Source: Cladocopium goreaui | Taxonomy: Eukaryota; Sar; Dinophyceae; Suessiales; Symbiodiniaceae | Assembly: GCA_947184155.2 (NCBI GenBank) | Contig: CAMXCT020001093.1 | Span: 81,040 to 145,039 of the forward strand | Length of the DNA stretch: 64,000 bases | Direction of reading: 5' to 3' | In this document: in pieces, positions 48,171-59,385 of the stretch | How the letters are laid out: each line of letters begins with the position of its first letter | How positions within the stretch are numbered: the stretch's first letter is position 1 | The notes under the pieces: generated by a model | The model's database searches: none | Seen by the model: the letters and a program-made list of their open reading frames with translations, nothing else | Told to the model about the DNA's origin: nothing | Translations under genes and position numbers: made by a program

Positions 48171-48734
48171 AAGAAAAACATGGATTTATCTAATTGAAGT
48201 GTTTTTCTCAACCAAAAAAATATTTAATCAATTTAATCGAAAAAACCTGTAACCATGATTTTTTTTTTTAAAACTGGGATTTAACAATCAAACAATTGGA
48301 ATACATAAGGGCACAAAACCAATACACATGGTGAATTCACAGAAACAAAAACTGGACTTTGTTATCATCACATAAAAAGAACTGACCAACAAACAAGGAA
48401 TATTTGGTGGTATAACATGGAGTTTTGATGGGCATATCATGAACATGTATATATATATATAATGGGATTGAACACGTTGACCAAACATATGAAACTCACA
48501 GATTTCTGGGAGCTTACATTCGGTCATTTTTGTTTGCATGTATATCAGATGTGTTATGTTGAATGATTGCTTCTGTTTTGCCTGTGGTTCAATTGGAAAT
48601 AATTGGAAGATCTTCCCAAGAACATGGACCGGGGCCCATTTTACTGACAGCTTCATCCAAGAACTTCATGCAATCTGAGTAGGGTCATCCTAAAAGATTC
48701 AGAAGGTTTGTGAAACAAACATGGTGATATATTG

Positions 48735-48876
48735 AACAGTGTTCAAAACCCTTGTTGGTTCAAGATTATAGGGGTTATACTACCCAGTAATTTGCGGATT
48801 ATCATAATCCATTATGGGAATCCCTATTAAGCAACCACTATAAATAGAACGACAGAGGGTTTTGAACACTGTTGCC
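48735..48876. mobile_element. Inverted-repeat element ending CAGTGTTCAAAACCC
   Basis: AACAGTGTTCAAAACCC at the left is the exact complement of GGGTTTTGAACACTGTT at the right. A non-coding interior of about 105 bp lies between. This does not belong to families A-F. Confidence 0.75.
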
Positions 48877-49080
48877 TTGAACAAACATCTTTCCATTTGG
48901 GATTTCAAAGATGACTTTGGCACGGTTGAGATGTGGTATCCCTGTATGTTCGGGTGCATCAGAAAGAATAGGACATGGTGAACATCCAGAATTTCATCGA
49001 ACTGGGGTGTGCATCTAACGAATCGAAAAAACTCTAGATTCATATAGAGGTGTCTTAAAATGGTGTATCCCCAAAACCAT

Positions 49081-49179
49081 ATCTGGTTGGTGGTTTCAAA
49101 CAATTTTTTTTCCAGAATATATGGGATAATCCTTCCCGTTGACTAATATTTTTCAAGATGGTTCAAACCACCAACCAGC
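49081..49179. mobile_element. Family C MITE-like element
   Basis: ATCTGGTTGGTGGTTTCAAA at the left and AAACCACCAACCAGC at the right. Confidence 0.8.
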
Positions 49180-49510
49180 ATAGATTTCAATACTAAAATG
49201 ATCAATTTTTGGATGATTTAGGGTACAATGACTCAGGACGCTTCCATGCCTCCAGAGTCAAAACTTTTTGTGAATTTCCCAGGTTATCCACAGCTACAAG
49301 GTATACCCAGTGACCATAGCCATAGGGATGTCTATATAAAACATTATAAGATATTATAAAACCATACATTATATACAATATCATAATATATATATACACA
49401 TATATTACCATACTACATTATACTACATTATATACTATACCATTACTGTACCAATCTGTAGATTCCATTATTATCCTATCATCCTATCCGACCTGGGACC
49501 CATGTCCAAG

Positions 49511-49550
49511 GTACGGGAACTGGTCCAGTGTCCGGACGCCCGGTTCCGAG
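49511..49550 (+). CDS. Small exon-like island
   Basis: After GTCCAAG one base, then YGNWSSVRTPGSE to donor GAG|GTTCCG. Phase 2 start agrees with the proposed frame of 47766-47847. Another open frame reads MSKVRELVQCPDARFRG and is equally attractive. Confidence 0.3.
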
Positions 49551-49559
49551 GTTCCGAGG

Positions 49560-51400
49560 TTTTCTTTGCTGGGAAAATCCCCTGGAAATGGAGGTTTAGA
49601 ACTGGGAAAATTAGCCACGCTTGAGGGATCCGCAGGGTATTTGATGGAATCCATAGATTGGTGGATTTACTATGATATATCCATCTAATCATCTATCAGT
49701 TGAAATATCTTTGTAAAAAGTCAACTTGAAGCGTCCTGACATTTTTCGAATTCCTGAGGTTCAACAGGAATTCGATCTGAACAAGAGTGTCACATCAATG
49801 CCTATTATAATGTCTTTGGTTGTTTCAGGTACGGTGCAGTACATATACTGCTTATTGTCCATGTCAATCCATTGTGAATGTGACAAGCCTACGAATAAAT
49901 CTGCATTTTGTATATCATTTTGTATGGTTTACAGCCACCATTTCTTGTCATATCGGGAGTGGTTTGCTTTTGGGTTTACCACATTACATTGGGGATGTTT
50001 CTGAATTCTTGAAGTTGGGATGAAACGTGGTAAGAAACCGCTCGAAACCTGCTTCCAGGGACTTGAGCTAGCTGCTAGCTATTCAAGTGGCCATATGATG
50101 CCATATGATTCTGCGTTCCCCAGCATAAACCATCATTAACCACCCAAAAATGTGCGACCGTTTCAACCATTGTTTGAAAAAACACCGAGTGAAGGTTTCT
50201 ATCACCAGTGTTTCACCAAGCAATGTTTTACCATGTTTTACCAACCATTGTTTCAACCCTTGAGAAACTCAACTAAACCTTCATGTTTTGCCAATCCGGT
50301 CGTCCAGGTGCGTAACTGCACGCATCAAAACGTCTTGATGACCTCTTTGGCCGATTGGCAGCTCGGCTAATCTCTGGAGAGGCACCCGAGATGGATTTAG
50401 ATACCCCGAAGCCATAGCGAGGAGTGAATGGATGTGAATATATAAAGGCTCTATAAATTTAAATATATAGGTTTTGACCCCGAAAATTTCTGAATCTAAG
50501 ATACTGTTGTACTAAAACTGTACGTGTACTATGCGTATACACAATGTTCTTTGTATTGGCTGGTCGAACATCTACCTCTAATGCATTAAATCTCCATGTC
50601 TTGACAATTTTGCTGATTTGAGCCACAATTTGGGATGTTTGAAAACATTGCTGACTTCTTTTTTTACGTTGGTGAACATGCCAATGATTGATGCACGCTA
50701 CAAGTCATTTTTTTTATCCTCCAAGTCGCTGTTGAGATTGGTTGTCAATCCCGATGGACTGTTGATTAAAACACCTTTTTCAAGACAGAATTTGATGGTA
50801 CACATGTAGACGCGCGGTTGATGTTCTTAAACCATCTTAAACCCATACTTCTGCTTTTAGAAGGGTATCACCAAACCACCAAGGTTTTGCGATGGTGAAC
50901 CCTCGTTTTGTTGTTATGGTGAAATCCACATTTCATGGTTAATCCAGTCAACTCTTCATCTGAAAAAAATCCCCGTGTTGTGGGCTAAAACCCCATTCCC
51001 ACTTTTATAATGCTTCAATCATGTTAAACCCTTATTTGAATGAATTAAATCCCGGTTCTTGATGGTGTCATCACCTAGATCTCAATTGTTGTGAGTTAAA
51101 CCGTTAAACCCATTTTCGGATGTCTTATCACATTTTTTTCCAGATAGATCTCATGGTTTCTTTCTCCGATGGTGACATCGCATGAATTTCTGACTTCAAT
51201 CAGTTCAATCCGACCTCAGGTGATCCAACGACCTCACTGTTCTCCATCACTTGTTCATCATGGTTAATATATGGGGAATCCCCAAATGGCCCAACTATTG
51301 AGGTTACTAGTAGTGACATTTAGTGACATATAATCTGCAGATATATTTGGCCAAACATGTTTCTTAACTCTCCATGTTTGGCAAAACCATGGGAAACAAC
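49560..51400. other. Intron/intergenic stretch, few signals
   Basis: A weak island at 50300-50370 (VRNCTHQNVLMTSLADWQLG then a stop) and a degenerate family D element at 51204-51305. Otherwise unremarkable AT-rich sequence. Confidence 0.4.
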
Positions 51401-51407
51401 GGACAAG

Positions 51408-51566
51408 TCGCCAGTCGCCAGCTGCCCTGGCTGCCCAAACGGGTCGAGGATCCTCCCCTTCTTCGAAACGCTGGAGTTGGACTTCGTCACCTGGCGCCGC
51501 CCCGCAACTGATGCCTTGCCCTTCCAGGACAGGAGGCGCGGACGCGGATTGGATCTGGTGAAGTAG
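51408..51566 (+). CDS. Exon-like island with in-frame stop
   Basis: GC-rich, from acceptor-like GGACAAG, reading SPVASCPGCPNGSRILPFF then ETLELDFVTWRRPATDAL and DRRRGRGLDLVK, then TAG. LPFFETLELDFVTW has LRR-like hydrophobic spacing. It could be a terminal exon or continue by splicing (GT at about 51556). Function unknown. Confidence 0.4.
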   Translation, partial: SPVASCPGCPNGSRILPFFETLELDFVTWRRPATDALPFQDRRRGRGLDLVK

Positions 51567-52303
51567 CTCACTCTTTGGTATAAGTGAATAGATATATCGA
51601 ACTGTTGCGTTTATTGATATGTATATATATATAGAATATATATATATATATATATCGAACTCAGTAGTGAATAGATATTATATGTTATTATATCATTAGA
51701 TCGAACTAGTTATACTAGTTCATGGGTGTTTTCATGGGTTTATATTCAAAAGAACTGGGAGGATCATCCAATGGTTAGTCCCGTTAGTCCCACCCCCCAG
51801 CAGGCATGGTTACTGTGGCTGGTAAGGCATATTAAAGCCAAGTTATAATGGAACATTACGTAATATAGTCAGATTGACAGGTTGTAGATGGGTTACGTAT
51901 AATTATAATGTATACACATATCTCCGGCTTGTAAATTTAAGATTTGGATAAATTCGTAGTTATTTGATGTCGATTAAGCAACAAGAATGAGGATGTCACC
52001 TTGCAAGTAAGCATTACTGTAATTACACCATTGCCTTTGATGTGAGTATTGAGATTGTTTGCTCTGTGCTCCCACAAAAGCCATGGATTTCAGTCACAAA
52101 GTCAATGTTCCCTCCTTTGTTCTGGAGACATTGTACCGCCGTTGAATGATGGTGACTGTCAGGGGTAACCATGAAAAAGTCGAACTTGGTGAAATCTGAT
52201 AGTTTATCCAGGTACATATAATCCATTCCCATGATCACGCCCGTTATGATCACTATTTGTGTTGCTTAAATCCCGAAATTCACATCTTGTTCTGCCGTGA
52301 CAG

Positions 52304-52373
52304 GTGGGATGAGATGATGGTGAAACTCTCGCAGGTGCCACCAGGATGGTGGAGTTGGTTGCGGAAAGTCATA
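52304..52373 (+). CDS. Exon with strong donor
   Basis: Acceptor GCCGTGACAG, donor ATA|GTGAGT. One base, then WDEMMVKLSQVPPGWWSWLR and KVI. Tryptophan-rich, phase 2 to 0. No family recognised. Confidence 0.5.
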
Positions 52374-52424
52374 GTGAGTTGCTCAGTGTTGTTTTCTGCA
52401 TGCAAATTTAGGACAGACCAGCAA

Positions 52425-52727
52425 TAATACTATAACAATATAATAATCTAATAATAATCTAATAATAATATAATATATTAATAATATAATAATATAATGA
52501 TATAATTATATAATGATATAATGATATAATGATATAATGATATAATGATATAATGATATAATGATATAATGATATAATGATATAATGATATCATCATCAT
52601 CATCATCATCATCATATAATCATATAATCATATAATCATATAATCATATAATCATATAATCATATAATCATATAATCATATAATCACCATCACCGTCACC
52701 ATCACCATCACCATCGCCATCATCATT

Positions 52728-52765
<38 letters not shown>

Positions 52766-52840
52766 TCTCATCATCATCAACATCCTCAACATCATCAACA
52801 TCCTCAACATCATCAACATCCTCAACATCATCAACATTCA
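52425..52840. repeat. ATA/ATC trinucleotide and ATAATGAT arrays
   Basis: ATAATCTAATA, then (ATAATGAT)n, (ATC)n, (ATAATCAT)n, (ACCATC)n and (ATC)n with AACATCCTC units. Strand-specific poly-D/E frames are artefacts. Confidence 0.95.
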
Positions 52841-53576
52841 TGAACATCGTTTTCCCATGATGAAACACAACAATCTCCTGATTTTGTTGGGCGAATACAG
52901 CACATTTCCCACATATCCACATGTTGAATCATGCTACAATTCGACACGACCAGGGACGACTCCTAGGCCTCTGCGAACAGCCAGGCCCACTAGGCCCCAC
53001 GGCTACATGAAATGACTTATCAGGGCCGTAGCTTTAGTTCTGGTATTTCATCAATGGCCATTTTAGGATTCTAGATTTAAGGTACCTACCATATATAAGG
53101 CCTATGTAAGGCCTATGTAAGGCGTATGTAAGGGATACTTCCCATTGATTTCAGGGATACTTCATGAAACTTCCCCGTCGTTTCGAAAATCAGGATGAAT
53201 CTCTTCTTCAACATTCCATCAAATTCATGATGGCTCTTTGGATAACCATCATGACCCCGTCGTGCTTCATTTTTTTCACAAGACATCTTAAACACAAACC
53301 AGGGGCAGCTCTTTTAATCCCATCCCCTGACACTAAGCATCAATTCAACGCACCCTAAATGGGTCCCAATATGTCGTTCATTTCCTAGTAAGCCATGGTT
53401 TCTCGGTGTTTAACATTTAGGGGCATGTGACAAACATATATTATATATGGGAGCCGTCCGTAAAAGCAGGTCACAAATTTATGAATTGATGCGTTTACTT
53501 TGCTTTGCGCGATTGCTAAAACCTGCATCGCGATAGGCTGAGCGATTGGTTGGCGATTGGTTATACGGCTACCACC

Positions 53577-53580
53577 CTAT

Positions 53581-53612
<32 letters not shown>

Positions 53613-53906
53613 GTACTACTAGTACTACTACTACTAGTACTACTAGTACTACTAGTACTACTAGTACTACTACTACTAGTACTACTAGTACTACTAGTAC
53701 TACTAATACTACTAGTACTACTAGTACTACTAGTACTACTAGTACTACTAGTACTACTAGTACTACTAGTACTAGTACTACTACTACTACTACTACTACG
53801 ACGATTACTACGACGATTACTACGACGATTACTACGACTACTACGACTACTACGACTACTACGACTACTACGACTACTACGACTACTACGACTACGACTA
53901 CGACTA

Positions 53907-53942
<36 letters not shown>

Positions 53943-53953
53943 GTACGAGTACG

Positions 53954-53987
<34 letters not shown>

Positions 53988-53990
53988 TCG
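53577..53990. repeat. CTA trinucleotide array with CTAGTA and CGACTA blocks
   Basis: Uninterrupted three-base periodicity for about 410 bp: (CTA)n, (CTAGTA)n, (ACGATT)n, (ACGACT)n. ORFs reading TTTT, LLLL or VVVV are frame readings of this array. Confidence 0.97.
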
Positions 53991-54000
53991 AGACCAGAAC

Positions 54001-54070
54001 CATGCCAATAATTGACATGGCCGCGCGGATTCCGCGCGCGCGGAATCCGCGCAGATGTTTTCAGGTCAGA
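54001..54070. repeat. Unit with a 30 bp perfect GC palindrome
   Basis: 54023-54052 is a perfect palindrome; its left half is GCGCGGATTCCGCGC. A second, shorter copy is at about 54570-54598 within the repeated context CCAATAATTGACATGGCCGC. Copies are 548 bp apart, so the trinucleotide array, palindrome and TCAGAAAC block were duplicated together. Confidence 0.9.
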
Positions 54071-54224
54071 AGGACATTCAAGCTAGCTCCAACTGAAAAC
54101 AGGTCAGAAACAGGTCAGAAACAGGTCAGAAACAGGTCAGAAACACCAAAAAGGCAGCACTTGCCTAGCATCCCATCCATCCATCCATCCATCCATCCAT
54201 CCATCCGCCTCAGCTCTTATCATT

Positions 54225-54335
54225 GCTACTAATACTACTACTACTACTGCTACTACTACTACTGCTACTACTACTACTACTACTACTCGTACTACTTTTA
54301 CTACTAGTACTGCTAGTACTACTAGTACTACTAGT

Positions 54336-54370
<35 letters not shown>

Positions 54371-54494
54371 GACGACGACGACGACGACCACGACGACGAC
54401 GACGACGACGACGACGACTACTACTACTACTACTACGAGTACGAGTACGACTACGACTACGACTACTACTACTACTGCTACTACTACTACTACG

Positions 54495-54531
<37 letters not shown>

Positions 54532-54535
54532 TTTT
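54225..54535. repeat. Second CTA/CGA trinucleotide array
   Basis: Same composition as 53577-53990, with a long (ACG)n core at about 54350-54418. Confidence 0.97.
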
Positions 54536-54599
54536 CGAGACTAGAACGATGCCAATAATTGACATGGCCGCACGGATTCCGCGCGCGGAATCCGCGCAG

Positions 54600-55835
54600 A
54601 TGTTTTCAGGTCATCCACTTGACAGAAGTTCCACGGAAGAGTCAGAAATAGTCAGAAACCAGTCAGAAACCGGCCAAACGCAACCTCTCTCTCTCTCCCT
54701 TGCCTATTCCCTCACCCTCCTACCAGAACTCCTACGCCTACTCCTATTCCAATTTCCACTACCACTACTGCTAGTGCTACTGCTACTGCTAGTGCACTCT
54801 GAGTTTTCCGGACCGTTTCCGGACCGCACAAGCTTATTTTGCTCCCAAATTTGAAATCGAATGCGTTCACGCATGGATCCTTACTCTCATTACTAGATTT
54901 GCTACTACCCCCAGCACTACCACCCCCCCCGCTGCTACTGCACCACCCTGCACCACCACTACCACCACTACCACTAGTACACCTAGGAATTTCTGCTCTT
55001 GCTTTTAAATCCAATTGCACTCGTGTGAAGGGTCAGAAACGAGTCAGAAACCAGTCAGAAACCAGTCAGAAACCCGTCAGAAACCGGCCAAACGCAATCT
55101 CTCTCTCTCTCTCTCTCCTTGCCTATTCCCTCACCCTCCCATCAGAACTCCTACGCCTACTCCTATTGCAATTTCCACTACCACTACTGCTAGTGCTACT
55201 GCTACTGCTAGTCCTGCTGGTACTACTGTGAGTTTTCCGGACCGTTTCCGGACCGCGCAAGCTTATTTTGCTTCCAAATTTGAAATCGAATGCGTTCACG
55301 CATGGATCCTTACTCCCACTACTAGATTTGCTACTACTCTTAGTACTACCACCACACCCGCTGCTACTGCACCACCACTACCACTAGTACACCTAGGAAT
55401 TTCTGCTCTTGCTTTTAAATCCAATTGACACGAGTTCCGCTGAAGGGTCAGAAACGAGTCAGAAACCAGTCAGAAACCAGTCAGAAACCCGTCAGAAACC
55501 GGTCAAACGCAACCATCTGTTTCCCCCTCCCTCCCTCTCTCTCTCTCTTTCTCTCTTTCCCTCCCTCTCCCTTTCTTCCCTTGCCCTGCTACTAGAACTC
55601 CTTCTCCTATTCCTACTCCTACTCCTACTCTTACCCCTCCTACTATTACTACTACTACTACTACAACAACAACAACTACTACTACTACGACTACTACGAC
55701 TAGTACTACTAGTACTACTAGTACTACTAGTACTACTGCTGCTGGTACTACTGTGAGTTTTCCGGACCGTTTCCGGACCGCGCGAGCCTATTTTGTTCCC
55801 AAATTTGAAATCGAATGCGTTCACGCATGGATCCT
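54600..55835. repeat. Three copies of a 420-520 bp complex unit
   Basis: Each unit has, in order: GTCAGAAAC repeats, a CTCTCT tract, CCTACTCCTATT, a CTACTG tract, TTTTCCGGACCGTTTCCGGA, AAATTTGAAATCGAATGCGT and CACGCATGGATCC. The GCGTTCACGC word is at about 54863, 55291 and 55810. The first two also share a tail TACACCTAGGAATTTCTGCT. Unit spacing is about 428 and 520 bp, the difference lying in the CT and CTA tracts. Confidence 0.9.
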
Positions 55836-56010
55836 CATTATATAATACATAACTTATTTTTTATGTATATGATCTGATCAACGAAGAACAAACCCTTCCG
55901 CGATTGCTCACTGTGGTACCGCGGTTGCTACGCGATTGGCTGAGCGATTGAGGGCTGTCCGGGAAAAGGTATTTTGGACAACCCCCATATATGTATATAT
56001 ATATATATAT

Positions 56011-56127
56011 ATCTGGGCAAATTATAACGACCTCACTGCGACCTCACTGGAAATCATGGTTAGTAAGGGGAATCATCCCCAAATGGCCTTAATTCAGATT
56101 AGTGAATTATTATAATTTGCCCATATA
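56011..56127. mobile_element. Family D MITE-like element
   Basis: ATCTGGGCAAATTATAACGA at the left, TTATAATTTGCCCATAT at the right, same interior as 43692-43811. It inserts next to a TA microsatellite. Confidence 0.85.
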
Positions 56128-56234
56128 TATATATGAATCAACACTAATCACTATGAACCCTAATTTATTAGCCATTATTAGTATATTAGCAGATTATATT
56201 TTGTTCAAAACATCTTCGTTTCCACCAAAAAAGA

Positions 56235-56340
56235 CGCTCAAGTTTCCCGCGTGGCCAGGCACCGCTCGCGCCGCGAGCCAAAGTACATGTGCTGCGGGGA
56301 GTTTGCGCCGGGGGCCTCAGGGGCTCCAAGCTACGGACCT
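56235..56340 (+). CDS. GC-rich exon-like island
   Basis: Two open frames: VSRVARHRSRREPKYMCCGE..., and LKFPAWPGTARAASQSTCAA.... A family A element (56344-56440) begins immediately after it. Frame unresolved. Confidence 0.35.
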
Positions 56341-56343
56341 GGG

Positions 56344-56440
56344 ATTTACCCTTTGGCAATTTAACATAGCTGTGGAAAATCACCATTTGAAAAGGTAAGT
56401 CATCTATAAATGATGCATTTTCCATAGCTATGTTAGTGGG
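56344..56440. mobile_element. Family A MITE-like element, carrying GGTAAGT
   Basis: TTACCCTTTGGCAATTTAAC and ATAGCTGTGGAAAATCACCA against TGCATTTTCCATAGCTATGT and TAGTGGGTA. The interior includes AAGGTAAGTCATC, a donor-like sequence. Confidence 0.75.
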
Positions 56441-56486
56441 TACCAACAAAAATCGGGCTTCGCGATGGGATTTTAGGACTGGGAGT

Positions 56487-56742
56487 TACCCTCTGGTCAA
56501 AGATGGCAAATCCCATGATGTTCGATGATTTTGCGACCAAAACCTCCATTTTTTCTTGGGATTTCTCATTGTTACGGTTGATTCACCCTGTTTATTTCGA
56601 CTTTTGGTGGGGAACATGAAATTTGAAAACATGGGGTTTAAGGGTATTGCGCAGGAAATTTGATTATTAGATATCCAGATCATCCATGAAACACCTGTTT
56701 CAGAGTTTTTCCATTCCCGTGTTAAATTGCAAGAGGGTCATA
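56487..56742. mobile_element. Long variant of family A/B ends
   Basis: TTACCCTCTGGTCAAAGATG at 56487 and TTAAATTGCAAGAGGGTCAT at 56722 are imperfect inverted ends about 250 bp apart, longer than the other copies. Confidence 0.45.
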
Positions 56743-56882
56743 TGAACATATCTAACTATCTATCTATATCTATCTATATCTATCTATCTGTATATGTAAT
56801 ACACACACATATATATATACTGCACATACAATTATATATAAGATTATATAAGACCCATATTTTCACGCCCCTTTATTTCCAG

Positions 56883-57014
56883 GCACCCCAGCAGATGCGG
56901 CAGGATCGTCTCTTCTTAACCTCCATGCAATGTCGTCAACTCGTGGGGGTCTTCGGCGACAGCGAGTGCCGCATGGCGGTCCGTGCAGCCCAGCGGAACA
57001 GGGAATGGGGATGA
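56883..57014 (+). CDS. Probable terminal exon, unknown or DUF4476-like
   Basis: Acceptor CCTTTATTTCCAG, phase 0, reading APQQMRQDRLFLTSMQCRQL then VGVFGDSECRMAVRAAQRN, to TGA. LTSxQCxQLVGVFGDSxxRxAVxxA resembles the repeat of DUF4476-type domains (a short helix pair). This likeness is from memory of the family pattern and is weak. It could instead be an internal exon with an earlier donor. Confidence 0.45.
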   Translation, partial: APQQMRQDRLFLTSMQCRQLVGVFGDSECRMAVRAAQRNREWG

Positions 57015-58170
57015 TGGGGATGTAGATATATAATAAAGAAGAACCTTATATACATAGATGTAAAATATATTTGTTGTACATAATTATGTACATATATGTG
57101 CCTATAGTTACTATTTTATGTGAGTATCATGTGAGTAATAAAGAATTGATACTTATTTATGAATATCTGAATATATGTATATCGATATTAATTTGCATGA
57201 GAATGTGTACAGATGTGTGAGGACATTGTGAGTAAGCAGTTTATGGTCTTGGAAGCATATAGAGCAGGGCTTTGTTTGGCTTTGACTCATAAAAAGCGAT
57301 GATGGTTCATTTGGCTTTGAGGTGTATATATTCAAGGATACTCGTAATATTTTCACAGCACATGTACATACGAACATGCCCTGTACATGTACATACTCTT
57401 TAGTATCAACAAATGTTGCCTTCTCACTTCTCACACACTCTTTCGGCTCCAAGCAATACCGTTGCCACTCCCCCTGCCGCAATTCACTACTTAGCTGCTT
57501 TGTGTTTTCACGAGGTGCTGTGTTGCGCTTTGATGCGACTGTCAGATCCGCAAAATATGTGGCTCGGAGAGTGTTTCTTGTAGTGGGATCCAATCAGAGT
57601 ATGCGATGGGGATACCATGGGGATATAAGAGGGACAATGGGATATTATAATGCCATAGACCTTTCCCAAGTAGAAACACACATATTTTGGGGGCTATTGT
57701 AAACCATCCCAAGAATCAGGATATGCAGAATGATAAACCATGATAAACCAATATATGCTATATAGTGGGGCCCCCAATAGAGGTTGATGCAGAACCAGAA
57801 CCATCCCATCGTCAGGAAGAAAAGGACCAACCATTTTGGAGCGGCGTGTCTGTCACTGCCCCAACCATGATCATTTTTCCCTATCCTAAAATGGCAATAA
57901 CTTGGGCTATTCTAACTTTGTAGGTGAAGCCAATGGGATGTGCTTGGTGAATGTTTTGTGTGTCAACAGCTTCAGCATCATGACTTTTCCATCCCAAAAT
58001 CCTGACCTGTTGGTTTCCGCCTACATAGGATTAGTCAGTAACCCCCAAAGTTCGAAACGTAAAAATCCCACTAAAATAGTGGTATAGTTCATTTCCATTT
58101 TTCCCCACCTGCCAGGTGAGGGTTTCTAGATTTTATATGATTTTATTAGAGTTGCTTCCTCCTTCTTCTC
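57015..58170. other. Mixed stretch without a supported gene
   Basis: Overlapping frames are open on both strands at 57322-57702 (minus includes ECVRSEKATFVDTKEYVHVQ, plus includes VARRVFLVVGSNQSMRW) without splice context. I do not call either. Confidence 0.35.
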
Positions 58171-58175
58171 CTCCA

Positions 58176-58352
58176 GCAGCCTCGCATCTCAACTGCGAGC
58201 TCCGGATCTCAGTGGACACTGCCGGACCTCAACCACGAGCGCCAGATCTCAGTGGGAACTGCCGGACATCAAACGCCGGACCTCAACCGCGAGCTCCAGA
58301 GCTCAGTGGGCGCTGCCGGACCTCAGCCAGACGCCAGAGAGAACGTCAGATA
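58176..58352 (+). CDS. Exon-like repeat region, PDLN(H/R)E repeats
   Basis: After the pyrimidine-rich acceptor CTTCTTCTCCTCCAG a frame reads SQWTLPDLNHERQISVGTAG, then PDLNRELQSSVGAAG and PDARENVR to TAG. The DNA is a tandem repeat of about 40-55 bp, CTCAACCGCGAGCTCCAGA plus TCAGTGGGNACTGCCGGAC, three copies. All three frames carry repeats, so it may be a minisatellite and not coding. Confidence 0.35.
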
Positions 58353-58515
58353 GAATGTTTCAGAATGTCAGAATAGATGCCAGAAAGAATGCCAGAATGA
58401 ACGCCCCTTAAAAAATCTCAGAATAAATGCCGGATAGAATGCCAGAAGGAATGTCAAGATGCCATATAAATTTTCAGACGGCATGTCAGAAACTATGTCC
58501 CTATGTCAGAATAGT
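58330..58515. repeat. AGAATGTCAGA/AGAATGCCAGA repeats
   Basis: Degenerate 14-18 bp units, the reverse complement word set of 17150-17315. Confidence 0.75.
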
Positions 58516-59184
58516 GTTCCAGGGTGGGGATCACTCGAAGAAAGTAAATTTTGGTGGTAGTATATACTACCTGTTAAAAAATTAAAAAGTTGATGAATTC
58601 TGGGGCTTCTGCTCTCAACCGGTTTGGGGATGTCCTAGGAAACTGGTGCAAAGTCGGCTGGTGCGGGCCCAAGTGGTTCCAAGGGAAATTGCATCAAGCA
58701 AGCTTTCCTCCAGGGCTTTAAGTCTCCAGAATCTCCTATCTTTGTTGGTCGCCGAACCCCCCATATTACGTATGTCACATATATCTGGATAGATTCTGAC
58801 GAATTTGCCCCTTGACATCACTGGAATGATGGTGACCGTAAGGATTAATTTCACAAAATCGCCAAACTTTTTGGGTTACTATATTTTCATTTATCATCAT
58901 TTGTCTAGATATTAACCTTATACATTTCTCGACATATATTTGTAGTCATGGATATTTCAAAAAATCCTCAAGAATATGTGGGAATATGATACATGATTGA
59001 AATTTTTGAATATCATCTAAATCACACTTTTTCTGAAGTAGAATATGGATCAAAAATTCCTCATGCAAATGGGAATAAATTGTATATGCTGTAATTACTA
59101 AGACTGACAATCTCGTATTCCAATTATATTCCCAGTATATTCCTTAGGAATCTGGGCTCAGTCTAACTGCCCGCCCTTCCCCAG

Positions 59185-59267
59185 GACGCGAAGGAATGGA
59201 AAGGGCTGCGGCAGCGGATGGGAGTGCCGCGCCCAACAACAAAACGCGGAAGGGACTGGCGAAGTGA
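59185..59267 (+). CDS. Possible terminal exon
   Basis: Acceptor CCCTTCCCCAG. In one frame REGMERAAAADGSAAPNNK and TRKGLAK end at TGA. Another frame reads EWKGLRQRMGVPRPTTKRG. GC-rich, unknown product. Confidence 0.35.
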
Positions 59268-59289
59268 CGGCATCTAGCGGGGATAGCTA

Positions 59290-59385
59290 TTTTGCATGGG
59301 ATATCAGTGGAATATATTGAAACCATTGGGATATCATGGGATATCATTGGGATATCATTGGGATATCATGGGATATCATTGCTAA
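59290..59385. repeat. GGGATATCATT tandem repeat
   Basis: About six copies of GGGATATCAT(T) 11-13 bp long, diverging at the left end. Confidence 0.85.

Noticed and set aside
53546..54565. Poly-threonine, poly-leucine and poly-valine ORFs
   Set aside because: Simple trinucleotide arrays. No flanking coding sequence supports them.
57153..57702. Opposed frames of 146 and 126 codons
   Set aside because: Partly complementary shadows. Neither has a domain or splice context, so I did not call a gene.
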